Assembly (NCBI GenBank): GCA_947476285.1
Contig: CANJPU010000012.1
Span: 1 to 64,000, forward strand
Reading direction: 5' to 3'
DNA: 64,000 nucleotides
Source of the DNA: Comamonadaceae bacterium
GTDB lineage: Bacteria > Pseudomonadota > Gammaproteobacteria > Burkholderiales > Burkholderiaceae_C
The notes beneath the pieces were generated by a model. That model saw only the letters and a program-made list of their open reading frames with translations, did no database searches and was not told where the DNA came from. Positions 32,956-40,810 of this stretch are shown in pieces (position 1 is the stretch's first letter; every line of letters starts with the position of its first letter). The position numbers were made by a program, and so were the translations under genes.

Positions 32956-34314
32956 ATGCAACTTCAGTTTCTCGGCGCCACCGATACGGTGACCGGCTCC
33001 AAGTACCTCGTGCGCGAGGGCGGCTCCACCGTCATGGTCGATTGCGGGCTGTTCCAGGGCTACAAGCAACTGCGGCTGCGCAACTGGGAGCCGCTGCCGG
33101 TGCCGCCGGCCTCCATCGATGCGGTGATACTCACCCACGCGCACATCGACCACAGCGGCTATGTGCCGCTGCTCGCACGCAATGGCTATGGCGGCCCTGT
33201 ATATTGCACGCCCGCCACCCTAGACTTGTGCCGCATTCTGCTGCCCGACTGCGGCCACCTGCTTGAAGAAGAGGCCGAGTACCTCAACCGCAACCGCCTG
33301 ACCAAGCATTCGCCCGCCCTGCCCTTGTACACACGGCAAGATGCACTGCATTGCCTCAAGCAGTTCAAGCCGATCGCCCAGGGCCGCACATGGCAAGCAG
33401 CCGCCGGCCTGAGTGCACAGATGCAGCCCTCAGGCCACATGCCCGGATCATCCTTCGTGCGCCTGGACAACGGCCAGCGCTCCATCGTCTTTTCCGGCGA
33501 CATAGGCCGCCCAGCCGACCTGGTGCTCAAGCCGCCTGTGCGCATCGAAAGCGCCGACTACCTGGTGGTCGAATCCACCTATGGCGACCGCCTGCATCAA
33601 CAAAACGATCCGCTGCAAAAATTGGCTGAGGTGATCAACCGCACGGCTGCGCGCGGCGGCGTGATTCTCATCCCCGCATTCGCCGTGGGCCGTGCGCAGG
33701 CCCTGCTCTATTACATCCATCAGCTTGTCGCCAAGGGCATGATCGGGCGGATGCCGGTCTACCTCAACAGCCCCATGGCCGCCAGCGCAACACAGGTGTA
33801 CAAGCACCACCTGAAAGACTTGCGCCTGACAGCGGCCGAGTGCGATGCCATGACGCGCGATGTGCAGGTGGTGGTCACGCCAGAGGAATCGCGCGTGCTC
33901 AACACTCGGCATGGTCCGATGATCATCATCGCGGCCAGCGGCATGGCCACCGGCGGGCGCGTGGTGCACCACCTCAAGGCCTTCGCGCCCGACAAGCGCA
34001 ACACGATTCTCTTTGCCGGCTATCAGGCGGGCGGCACCCGAGGCGGCAAGATCGTGGCCGGCGCCGCCACAGTGCGCATCCACGGTGAGGATGTGCCCGT
34101 GCGCGCCGAGGTGGCATCGCTTGACAGCCTGTCCGCGCATGCCGACGCAGCAGAGATCATCGACTGGATGCGTGGCTTTAGATCATCACCACGCCAGACC
34201 TTCATCACACACGGCGAACCAAGCGCCGCAGATGCGATGCGCCAGCGAATCGAGCGTGACTTGAAATGGAATTGCAAGTTGCCCTACTACCTGCAGAACG
34301 TCGATCTGCCCTGA
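32956..34314 (+). CDS. Beta-CASP metallo-beta-lactamase protein (RNA-processing nuclease-like)
   Basis: 452 aa. MBL motif HAHIDHSG (His61, His63, Asp65, His66), later His in PSGHMPGSS, Asp in FSGDIGRP, then beta-CASP motifs: VVESTYGDR, IPAFAVGRAQALLYYI, SPMA, ASGMATGGRVVHHL and SLDSLSAHADAAEIIDWM with THGEPSAA at the end. This matches the CPSF73-like/Ysh1-type bacterial family, which includes RNA endo/5' exonucleases. A perfect FNR box precedes it, so a role in low-oxygen RNA turnover is a reasonable inference. Confidence 0.9.
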   Translation: MQLQFLGATDTVTGSKYLVREGGSTVMVDCGLFQGYKQLRLRNWEPLPVPPASIDAVILTHAHIDHSGYVPLLARNGYGGPVYCTPATLDLCRILLPDCGHLLEEEAEYLNRNRLTKHSPALPLYTRQDALHCLKQFKPIAQGRTWQAAAGLSAQMQPSGHMPGSSFVRLDNGQRSIVFSGDIGRPADLVLKPPVRIESADYLVVESTYGDRLHQQNDPLQKLAEVINRTAARGGVILIPAFAVGRAQALLYYIHQLVAKGMIGRMPVYLNSPMAASATQVYKHHLKDLRLTAAECDAMTRDVQVVVTPEESRVLNTRHGPMIIIAASGMATGGRVVHHLKAFAPDKRNTILFAGYQAGGTRGGKIVAGAATVRIHGEDVPVRAEVASLDSLSAHADAAEIIDWMRGFRSSPRQTFITHGEPSAADAMRQRIERDLKWNCKLPYYLQNVDLP

Positions 34315-34342
34315 GGGATCGCCCCCTGCGCAAAGCGCTTGC

Positions 34343-34356
34343 TTGATCTTGCTCAA
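34343..34356. promoter_or_regulatory. FNR/ANR box before PHB synthase gene
   Basis: TTGAT-CTTG-CTCAA, 9 of 10 matches. Centre about 64 bp before the ATG at 34414, which allows a class II promoter with start site near 34391. Confidence 0.7.
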
Positions 34357-34413
34357 GCGGCCACTTCTCGCGCGCAGCGATGATGGGGCGTTGCCCAGCA
34401 CGGCCCCGAAATC

Positions 34414-36165
34414 ATGACCACCGCCATGTCCCCATCGCAGCCGCATGCGCCGATGCCCATGGACTTGCCGCTCAAGCTCGGCCTGGCTCGCCTGGCGCAC
34501 GGCATCTCGCCCACCTCGGTGGCATTGGCCTACGCCGACTGGTTCACCCATCTCATGGTCTCGCCCTCGCGGCAGGCCGATCTGGCCGCCAGTGCGCTGC
34601 GCAAGACGCTGTTGTGGCAACAATACGCGGCGCATGCTTGGCATGGCGACTGCCGCTCGTGCGTTGAGCCCCTACCGCAAGACAAACGCTTTTCTCCGCC
34701 CGAGTGGCGCCAGCCCCCCTTCAGTGCGATGTCGCAGGCATTTCTGTTGCAGGAGCAGTGGTGGGCGCAGGCCATGAGCGGGGTGCGCGGCGTATCGCAG
34801 CACAACGAAGACGTGGCCGCCTTCACCATGCGTCAGTGGCTGGACATCTGGTCGCCTTCGAATTTCGTGGCGACCAATCCGCAAGTGATCAAGCAGACGC
34901 TGGCCACCGGGGGCAGCAATCTCGCCAGCGGATTTGCCAACTGGGCTCGCGATGCGATGGCGGTGCAAAGCGATGGCAAGCCACGCGGCATAGAGCCTTT
35001 CGCACCGGGCAAGGGTGTGGCGCTCACACCGGGCAAGGTGGTGCTGCGTAACCGGTTGATCGAGTTGATCCAGTACGAGCCCGCCACCGCCAAGGTGCAC
35101 ACGCAACCGGTGCTGATCGTGCCCTCGTGGATCATGAAATATTACGTGCTGGACCTCACGCCAGAGGATTCGCTGGTGCGCTATCTGGTCGAACAGGGTC
35201 ACACCGTCTTCATGGTGTCCTGGAAAAATCCTGGCAGCCAGGACCGAGAGCTTGGCATGGACGACTACCTCGATCTGGGCGTCATGCAAGCCGTGGATGC
35301 AGTGCGCGCCCGCTGCCCCGGTGCAGGCATTCATGCGGCCGGATACTGCCTGGGCGGCACCTTGCTGGCCATGGGTGCGGCGGCGCTGGCGCAGCAGCCG
35401 CGCAATCCCCTCAAGACCGTGACGCTGCTGGCCGGGCAGGTTGATTTTCATGACCCAGGCGAACTGGGGCTGTTCATCGACGAGAGTCAGATCAGCTTTC
35501 TGGAAGACCTGATGGCCGAGCGCGGCTACCTGGACGGCCGGCAGATGGCGGGCGCTTTTCAGTTGATCAACTCCAAGGACTTGGTGTGGTCCAAGCTCGT
35601 GCACGAATACCTGATGGGCGCACAGACACCCATGACGGCCCTGCGCGCCTGGAACGCGGACGCAACGCGTCTGCCCGCCCGCATGCACAGCGAGTACCTG
35701 CGCCGGCTGTATCTGCACAATGATCTGGCCGAAGGGCGCTATCCATTCCGGGGTCGGCACATCTCACTCGATCGCATCAAGCAGCCGATGTTTGTCGTGG
35801 CAACCGAGCGCGACCACGTGTCGCCATGGCAATCGGTCTACAAGATTGCGCGCTATGTGCACAGCGCCGTCACATTCGTGCTGACCACTGGCGGCCACAA
35901 CGTGGGCATTGTCAATCCACCCTCTGGCGCGTCCGCTCATCCGCAGGCGGCGTATCGGCATGCTACCCATGCCGCCAGCAAGGCGCCGTCCGATCCGCAG
36001 CAGTGGTACGACACCGCGCCAAGCACCTCGGGCTCGTGGTGGCCAGCCTGGCACCGCTGGCTGGACGAACATTCAAGCGGCAAGGTGCCGGCCCGGCCGG
36101 TGAAGGGCTTGCTCGACAACGGAAAAGTGGTGCCCGCTCCGGGCACCTATGTGCACCAGCAATGA
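34414..36165 (+). CDS. phaC: Poly(3-hydroxyalkanoate) synthase
   Basis: 583 aa, class I-size. N-terminal domain (about 1-200) includes WARDAMAVQSDGKPRGIEPFAPGKGVALTPGKVV; the alpha/beta-hydrolase core has VLIVPSWIMKYYVLDLTPEDSLVRYLVEQGHTVFMVSWKNP, the lipase-box Cys312 in GYCLGG, catalytic Asp in ATERDHVSP and His in TTGGHNVGIV. It polymerises 3-hydroxyacyl-CoA into carbon-storage granules. The convergent downstream phasin gene and the upstream FNR box suggest PHB synthesis as an electron sink when oxygen is limiting. Confidence 0.93.
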   Translation: MTTAMSPSQPHAPMPMDLPLKLGLARLAHGISPTSVALAYADWFTHLMVSPSRQADLAASALRKTLLWQQYAAHAWHGDCRSCVEPLPQDKRFSPPEWRQPPFSAMSQAFLLQEQWWAQAMSGVRGVSQHNEDVAAFTMRQWLDIWSPSNFVATNPQVIKQTLATGGSNLASGFANWARDAMAVQSDGKPRGIEPFAPGKGVALTPGKVVLRNRLIELIQYEPATAKVHTQPVLIVPSWIMKYYVLDLTPEDSLVRYLVEQGHTVFMVSWKNPGSQDRELGMDDYLDLGVMQAVDAVRARCPGAGIHAAGYCLGGTLLAMGAAALAQQPRNPLKTVTLLAGQVDFHDPGELGLFIDESQISFLEDLMAERGYLDGRQMAGAFQLINSKDLVWSKLVHEYLMGAQTPMTALRAWNADATRLPARMHSEYLRRLYLHNDLAEGRYPFRGRHISLDRIKQPMFVVATERDHVSPWQSVYKIARYVHSAVTFVLTTGGHNVGIVNPPSGASAHPQAAYRHATHAASKAPSDPQQWYDTAPSTSGSWWPAWHRWLDEHSSGKVPARPVKGLLDNGKVVPAPGTYVHQQ

Positions 36166-36168
36166 CAG

Positions 36169-36633
36169 CTACGCCGCCTGCGCCTTGCGCGGAAAGAGCT
36201 CTTTCAAGCCCGGCACCATGTCAAGCGTCTCCATCACAGACATATTGTGAAGCGCGGTCTCGCTGTCCACCATGTGCGTGGCGCAGCCCATCATCTCGGT
36301 CTGCATCTCCATCGCGGCTGAGCTCAGTTGTTGCCAGTATTGGGTGGCGCCTTGCAGATCGCCCTGCATCAAGATGGACTGCACCTCCAGCAAGTCGGTC
36401 GGTTTGACTGAGCCCTGCAGCTTGTGCGCAGCCGATTCGTGCCGCACCAACGCCTGGTGAGCCGCCTCCTGCTGGACCTTGCGGATCTCTTCGAAGCCGC
36501 GAAACATCGCGCACGACGCCTGGGCTGCCACCGCGAGTTGCTGGCGGCTCAGATCGGCCAGATAGTTCAACGGCGCAAGCGCATCGCCCGGCACAGTGGC
36601 CGTCACCGCAGTCTTTTGTGTCTTGGCACTCAT
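36169..36633 (-). CDS. Phasin-family PHB granule protein
   Basis: 154 aa, helical, without signal peptide. Phasin-like region: NYLADLSRQQLAVAAQASCAMFRGFEEIRKVQQEAAHQALVRHESAAHKL and TDLLEVQSILMQGDLQGATQYWQQLSSAAMEMQTEMM. Phasins coat PHB granules and control their size. It is convergent with phaC (3 bp apart) and its ATG overlaps the stop of the DksA-like gene upstream (36630-36633), so both come from the promoter containing the FNR box at 37101. Confidence 0.85.
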   Translation of the reverse strand: MSAKTQKTAVTATVPGDALAPLNYLADLSRQQLAVAAQASCAMFRGFEEIRKVQQEAAHQALVRHESAAHKLQGSVKPTDLLEVQSILMQGDLQGATQYWQQLSSAAMEMQTEMMGCATHMVDSETALHNMSVMETLDMVPGLKELFPRKAQAA

Positions 36634-37049
36634 GAGAACCTTCCTTTCGTACCATGAGCTGTCGAGCGCCTGGCCAGTAGCGGGCGCTCATGCTCGTGAA
36701 TGGACTGGCATCCGGTGCAGAACGCTGAAGCAGGCATGGCCATTAGCCGGCGCAGATCGATCGGTTCGCCACAGTCAAGACACATGCCGTAGCTCTGGTC
36801 ATTGATTCGCCGACGCGCGGCGAGCACTTGCTCCAGCTCATGCACCGCGTGGTCGGCCTGCGCCTCATCGACCACCGCCTGGGTCTCGCACACCGCGATG
36901 TCCTTGAAGTCTTGCACTTCATGCTCGCGCGCCTGCGGGGCCTGGCTGATCACCTCACCCGTGTCGTGAAGAATCGCCCGCAGCCGTGCTTCACGTTCCA
37001 CGAGCATGTTAGCGAAACGAGGGGCCAGGGAGTGTTTGTATGTGTCCAT
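36630..37049 (-). CDS. DksA/TraR-type C4 zinc-finger protein
   Basis: 139 aa. An N-terminal helical coiled-coil-like part (LVEREARLRAILHDTGEVISQ ... AVHELEQVLAARRRIND) precedes the zinc finger CLDCGEPIDLRRLMAMPASAFCTGC, i.e. C-X2-C-X17-C-X2-C. DksA-family proteins bind the RNA polymerase secondary channel. The acidic D-x-x-D-A tip residues of DksA are not evident, so its mode may differ. First gene of a two-gene operon with the phasin; FNR box at 37101-37114 lies about 58 bp upstream. Confidence 0.88.
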   Translation of the reverse strand: MDTYKHSLAPRFANMLVEREARLRAILHDTGEVISQAPQAREHEVQDFKDIAVCETQAVVDEAQADHAVHELEQVLAARRRINDQSYGMCLDCGEPIDLRRLMAMPASAFCTGCQSIHEHERPLLARRSTAHGTKGRFS

Positions 37050-37100
37050 GAAATCCTCTTGGTGATTGATTCATTCTCCAGATGGCGATGGCCGCTGTCC

Positions 37101-37114
37101 TTGATCTGGAACAA
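37101..37114. promoter_or_regulatory. FNR/ANR box in divergent promoter (dksA-like / acyl-CoA synthetase)
   Basis: TTGAT-CTGG-AACAA, 9 of 10 matches. Centre at 37107.5 is about 58 bp from the minus-strand ATG (37049) and 75 bp from the plus-strand ATG (37182), good spacing for class II activation in either direction. Confidence 0.65.
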
Positions 37115-37181
37115 TGATGCGAGGTGGGCTCGCGCTAACCTCCGCGCAGTGGCGGGCTCTGCGCCCGTTGGGAATTTGCAA

Positions 37182-39860
37182 ATGAGCATACGCAACCTGG
37201 AAGCCCTGCTAGCCCCAGCCTCAGTGGCCATCATCGGCGTGCCCGAGCGGTCCGACAGCCTGGGCATGGTGGTCGCGCGCAATCTTCTCGCAGGCGGCTT
37301 CAAGGGGCCGATATGGCTGGTCGACCATCACAAGGGCAGCGTGCTGGGCCAAGCCACCTTCGCCGACGTGGCGTCGCTACCGCAGGCGCCTGACCTGGCG
37401 CTCATCTGCACGCCCGCGCCTTCCGTGCCCGGCCTGATCGAAGCCCTGGGGCGCAAGGGCACGCGCGCAGCCTGCGTGCTCAGTGCCGGCATGCGCCAGA
37501 CAAACGGCACTGTCTCGCTGGAGCAGGCCATGCTGGACGCTGCACGCCCTTACCTCTTGCGCATCCTGGGCCCCAACTGCCTGGGCCTGCTGGTGCCTGG
37601 CATTGGGCTGAACGCGAGCTTTGCACCAGGCAATGCGCTGGCGGGCAAGCTGGCCTTCATCACCCAGTCGGGCGCGCTGGCCACCGCCATGCTCGACTGG
37701 GCCAGCAGCCGGGGCATCGGCTTCTCGCATTTTCTCTCGGTGGGCGACACTGCCGACGTCGATTTCGGTGATCTGCTGGATTACCTGGCCAGCGATCCGA
37801 ACACACGCGCGATCCTGATGTACATGGAGTCGGTGAAAGCATCTCGCAAGTTCATGTCCGCTGCCCGCGCGGCCGCACGCAACAAGCCGGTCATCGTGGT
37901 CAAGGCCGGTCGCGCGCCATCGGGCGCGAAGGCGGCCGCCTCGCACACCGGCGCGATGGCGGGTTCAGACGCGGTGTTCGATGCTGCGGTGCGCCGTGCG
38001 GGCATGCTGCGGGTGGACACGCTCGAATCGCTGTTCGATGCAGCCGAGACACTGTCTTGCCTCAAGCCCTGGCGCGGCGAGCGCCTGGCGGTGCTCACCA
38101 ACGGCGGCGGCGCAGGCGTGCTGGCTGCCGACGCGCTGGCGCAAGGCGGCGGCGTTCAGGCCGAGCTCAGCACCCAAACACTGGCCGCGCTGGACGGCTG
38201 CCTGCCCACAACCTGGCCGCGCAGCAATCCGGTGGACATCATCGGCGATGCGCCCGTGGCCCGCTATCGCGACGCCCTGCAAATTCTGCTGGCGGCACCA
38301 GAAGTGGATGGTGTGCTCTTCATGCACGCACCCACCGCCATCGTGCGCAGCGCTGACATCGCCGATGCCTGCCTGCCCCTGATGGCCAAGGCCGACAAAC
38401 CGGTACTGGCCTGCTGGCTGGGCGGCGCCGCAGTGGAACAGGCACGCCAGTCCTGCCGCACCGCTGGCGTGGCCAGCTATGACACACCTGAGCGGGCCAT
38501 TGCCGGCTGGCTGCAACGCGCCACCTATGCCCACAACCAGGAAGCCTTGCTGCAGTTGCCCTCAGGCAGCATGCCGGACTTCCGGCCCGACCTGGCGCGA
38601 GCCCGGGCCCTGATGGAACACGCCGCCAAAGAAGGCCATGAGTGGCTCGATGAAGAGCAAGCCAAGAATGTGTTGAAAGCCTACGGCATTCCGGTGGTGG
38701 AGACCCGAAGGGTGCGCGATGCGCAAGAGGCAGTGGACGCAGCCGAGTTGATCGGCTACCCGGTGGCACTCAAGATCGTCTCGCCCCAGATCGTGCACAA
38801 GTCCGACGTGGGCGGCGTGGCGCTGGGGCTGACCAGCGCCGAGGAAGTGCGTGGCGCCGCAGTGCGCATGCGCCAGCGGGTGGCACACGCTCAGCCCCAG
38901 GCCCATGTGGCCGGCTTCACGGTGCAGGCCATGGCGCATCGCGCCGGAGCGCACGAGCTGATCGTGGGCGTGGCCAGCGACCCAATGTTCGGCCCGGTGG
39001 TGCTGTTCGGCGAAGGCGGCACTGCGGTGGAGCTGCGCAAGGACCGGGCGGTGGCCTTGCCGCCACTGAACGAAACGCTGGCGGCCGGCCTGATCGCACA
39101 GACCCATGTTGCGTCGCTCCTGGCCGGCTACCGAGGCCATCCTGCAGTGGACCAGCAAGCATTAATCGGCACCATCCTGAAGGTCTCGCAACTGGCCTGC
39201 GACTTGCCGGAGCTGGCCGAACTGGACATCAACCCCTTGCTGGCCGATGCGCAGGGCGTGCTGGCGCTCGATGCCCGTATCCGTCTGCGCCAGCCCAAAC
39301 CCGGCGAGCCCAGTCGCCTGGCGGTGCGGCCCTACCCCACGCGGCTCGAAGAGATGCTGAACATCTCAGGCCAGGACTTGCAGGTGCGCCCCATACGCCC
39401 CGAAGACGGCACACGGCTGGCCGACTTCTATGCCGATGCATCACCGGCCGACATGCGGCTGCGCTTCTTCATGGTGCGGCGCGAGGTGTCGCACTCGGAA
39501 CTGGCGCGCTATTGCCAAATCGACTACGAGCGCGAAATGACCTTCATCGCGATGGCGCCACCTGTGCAGGGCCAGCCGCAGGCCATGGTGGGCGAGGTGC
39601 GGGCGATTTGCGATCCAGACAACGTCGAAGCGGAGTTCGCGCTGCAAGTGGCAACCGCCTGGCAAGGCCGGGGCCTGGGCCGCGCCCTTCTGGACAAGAT
39701 GCTGCGCTACCTGCGCGAGCGCGGCACCAGCGAAGTGACGGGCCAATGCCTCGTGGAGAACAAGGGCATGGCCGCGATCGCCAGACACGCTGGCTTCGAG
39801 ATGAGCCCGGGTCCGGCGTCCGACACGGTGTCGATGCGGCTGCGTCTACTCAAAGCTTAA
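37182..39860 (+). CDS. ADP-forming acyl-CoA synthetase fused to a GNAT acetyltransferase
   Basis: 892 aa. Order: CoA-binding domain (IRNLEALLAPASVAIIGVPE), succinyl-CoA-ligase-like domain (GPNCLGLL, TQSGALATAMLDWAS), with the phospho-His255 in SHTGAMAGSD; ATP-grasp domain (about 490-710; GYPVALKIVSPQIVHKSDVGGV and ELDINPLL); and a C-terminal GNAT (about 720-892; GRGLGRALLDKMLRYLRERG). The layout equals the protein lysine acetyltransferase Pat/YfiQ, but in enterobacterial Pat the His is lost. Here it is present, so the synthetase half may really make ATP from acetyl-CoA. FNR box upstream. Confidence 0.9.
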   Translation: MSIRNLEALLAPASVAIIGVPERSDSLGMVVARNLLAGGFKGPIWLVDHHKGSVLGQATFADVASLPQAPDLALICTPAPSVPGLIEALGRKGTRAACVLSAGMRQTNGTVSLEQAMLDAARPYLLRILGPNCLGLLVPGIGLNASFAPGNALAGKLAFITQSGALATAMLDWASSRGIGFSHFLSVGDTADVDFGDLLDYLASDPNTRAILMYMESVKASRKFMSAARAAARNKPVIVVKAGRAPSGAKAAASHTGAMAGSDAVFDAAVRRAGMLRVDTLESLFDAAETLSCLKPWRGERLAVLTNGGGAGVLAADALAQGGGVQAELSTQTLAALDGCLPTTWPRSNPVDIIGDAPVARYRDALQILLAAPEVDGVLFMHAPTAIVRSADIADACLPLMAKADKPVLACWLGGAAVEQARQSCRTAGVASYDTPERAIAGWLQRATYAHNQEALLQLPSGSMPDFRPDLARARALMEHAAKEGHEWLDEEQAKNVLKAYGIPVVETRRVRDAQEAVDAAELIGYPVALKIVSPQIVHKSDVGGVALGLTSAEEVRGAAVRMRQRVAHAQPQAHVAGFTVQAMAHRAGAHELIVGVASDPMFGPVVLFGEGGTAVELRKDRAVALPPLNETLAAGLIAQTHVASLLAGYRGHPAVDQQALIGTILKVSQLACDLPELAELDINPLLADAQGVLALDARIRLRQPKPGEPSRLAVRPYPTRLEEMLNISGQDLQVRPIRPEDGTRLADFYADASPADMRLRFFMVRREVSHSELARYCQIDYEREMTFIAMAPPVQGQPQAMVGEVRAICDPDNVEAEFALQVATAWQGRGLGRALLDKMLRYLRERGTSEVTGQCLVENKGMAAIARHAGFEMSPGPASDTVSMRLRLLKA

Positions 39861-39910
39861 GCGCCGATCCTGAGGCCCGGCCAGACCTCATGCGGGGCAA
39901 CGGGCGCGCC

Positions 39911-40675
39911 TCACACGCCCGGCTGCTGATTCACCAACCGGCGCAGTGCCGGCGTGTCCAGTATGCGTACATGGCGCTGCTTGACCTCGACGATGCCCTC
40001 ATCGGCAAAGTGCGAGAAGGTGCGGCTCACAGTCTCCAGCTTCAGGCCCAGGTAGCTGCCGATCTCCTCGCGGGTCATGCGCAGCACCAGCTCGGAGCTT
40101 GAAAAACCCCGCGAATGCAGCCGCTGCACCAAATTCAGCAGGAATGCGGCCAACCGCTCTTCGGCCCGCATGCTGCCCAGCAGCAGCATCACCCCGTGAT
40201 CGCGCACGATCTCGCGGCTCATGATGCGGTGCACATGGTGTTGCAAGGCATTGACCTCGCGCGAGAGCTCGCCGATGCGCTCGAACGGCATGACGCAAAC
40301 TTCTGCATCTTCCAGGGCCACCGCATCACAGGTGTGCCGGTCATTGACAATGCCGTCCAGCCCGATGATCTCGCCCGCCATCTGAAAACCCGTCACCTGG
40401 TCGCGGCCGTCTTCAGCGGTGACGCAGGTCTTGAAAAAGCCGGTACGAATGGCATAGAGCGAACCGAAAGGCTCGCCGTTTCGAAACAAGGCCGTGCCCC
40501 GCTTGATTTTGCGGCGGGTGGCCACCACTTCGTCGATCTTGGCGAGTTCCTCGGGGCTCAGGCCCACCGGCATGCACAACTCGCGCAGATTGCAGCTGGA
40601 GCAAGCCACCTTCATCGAATGGCCGTCAAAAGGGTGCACGCCCGCCGGGATCAGATTCACGGTCTGGTTGATCAC
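39911..40675 (-). CDS. fnr: FNR/ANR-type oxygen-sensing regulator
   Basis: 254 aa from GTG 40675 (AGAGGA 5-6 nt upstream); a longer frame to 40756 would cover the FNR box and is rejected. N-terminal cluster ligands Cys25, Cys28, Cys34 (CSSCNLRELC) plus Cys127 (EDAEVC) can hold the oxygen-labile 4Fe-4S cluster. The cAMP-binding-like barrel is followed by an HTH with EIGSYLGLKLETVSRTFS; E-x-x-S-R is the contact set for TTGAT. It is divergent from hemN over a perfect FNR box, so it is probably autoregulated. Confidence 0.95.
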   Translation of the reverse strand: MINQTVNLIPAGVHPFDGHSMKVACSSCNLRELCMPVGLSPEELAKIDEVVATRRKIKRGTALFRNGEPFGSLYAIRTGFFKTCVTAEDGRDQVTGFQMAGEIIGLDGIVNDRHTCDAVALEDAEVCVMPFERIGELSREVNALQHHVHRIMSREIVRDHGVMLLLGSMRAEERLAAFLLNLVQRLHSRGFSSSELVLRMTREEIGSYLGLKLETVSRTFSHFADEGIVEVKQRHVRILDTPALRRLVNQQPGV

Positions 40676-40742
40676 TGGATTCCTCTGAGTTACTTCGAGC
40701 CCCCGTCGCACCCAAATTGTCCGGCCGCGCGGCCCGAGTAGC

Positions 40743-40756
40743 TTGATCCAGATCAA
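40743..40756. promoter_or_regulatory. FNR/ANR box, perfect consensus, between fnr and hemN
   Basis: TTGAT-CCAG-ATCAA matches all ten positions. From its centre (40749.5) a class II start would be near 40791 for hemN (ATG 40811) and near 40708 for fnr (GTG 40675), suitable for both directions. Confidence 0.88.
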
Positions 40757-40810
40757 ACCGGAGCCTGTCGGGAAGCGGCAAAGTTGAGCTTACCCAACAG
40801 AGCCTTACAA

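Noticed and set aside
40676-40756. Longer fnr start at 40756
   Set aside because: It would place coding sequence over the perfect FNR box. GTG 40675 has a good ribosome binding site and the usual N-terminal length.
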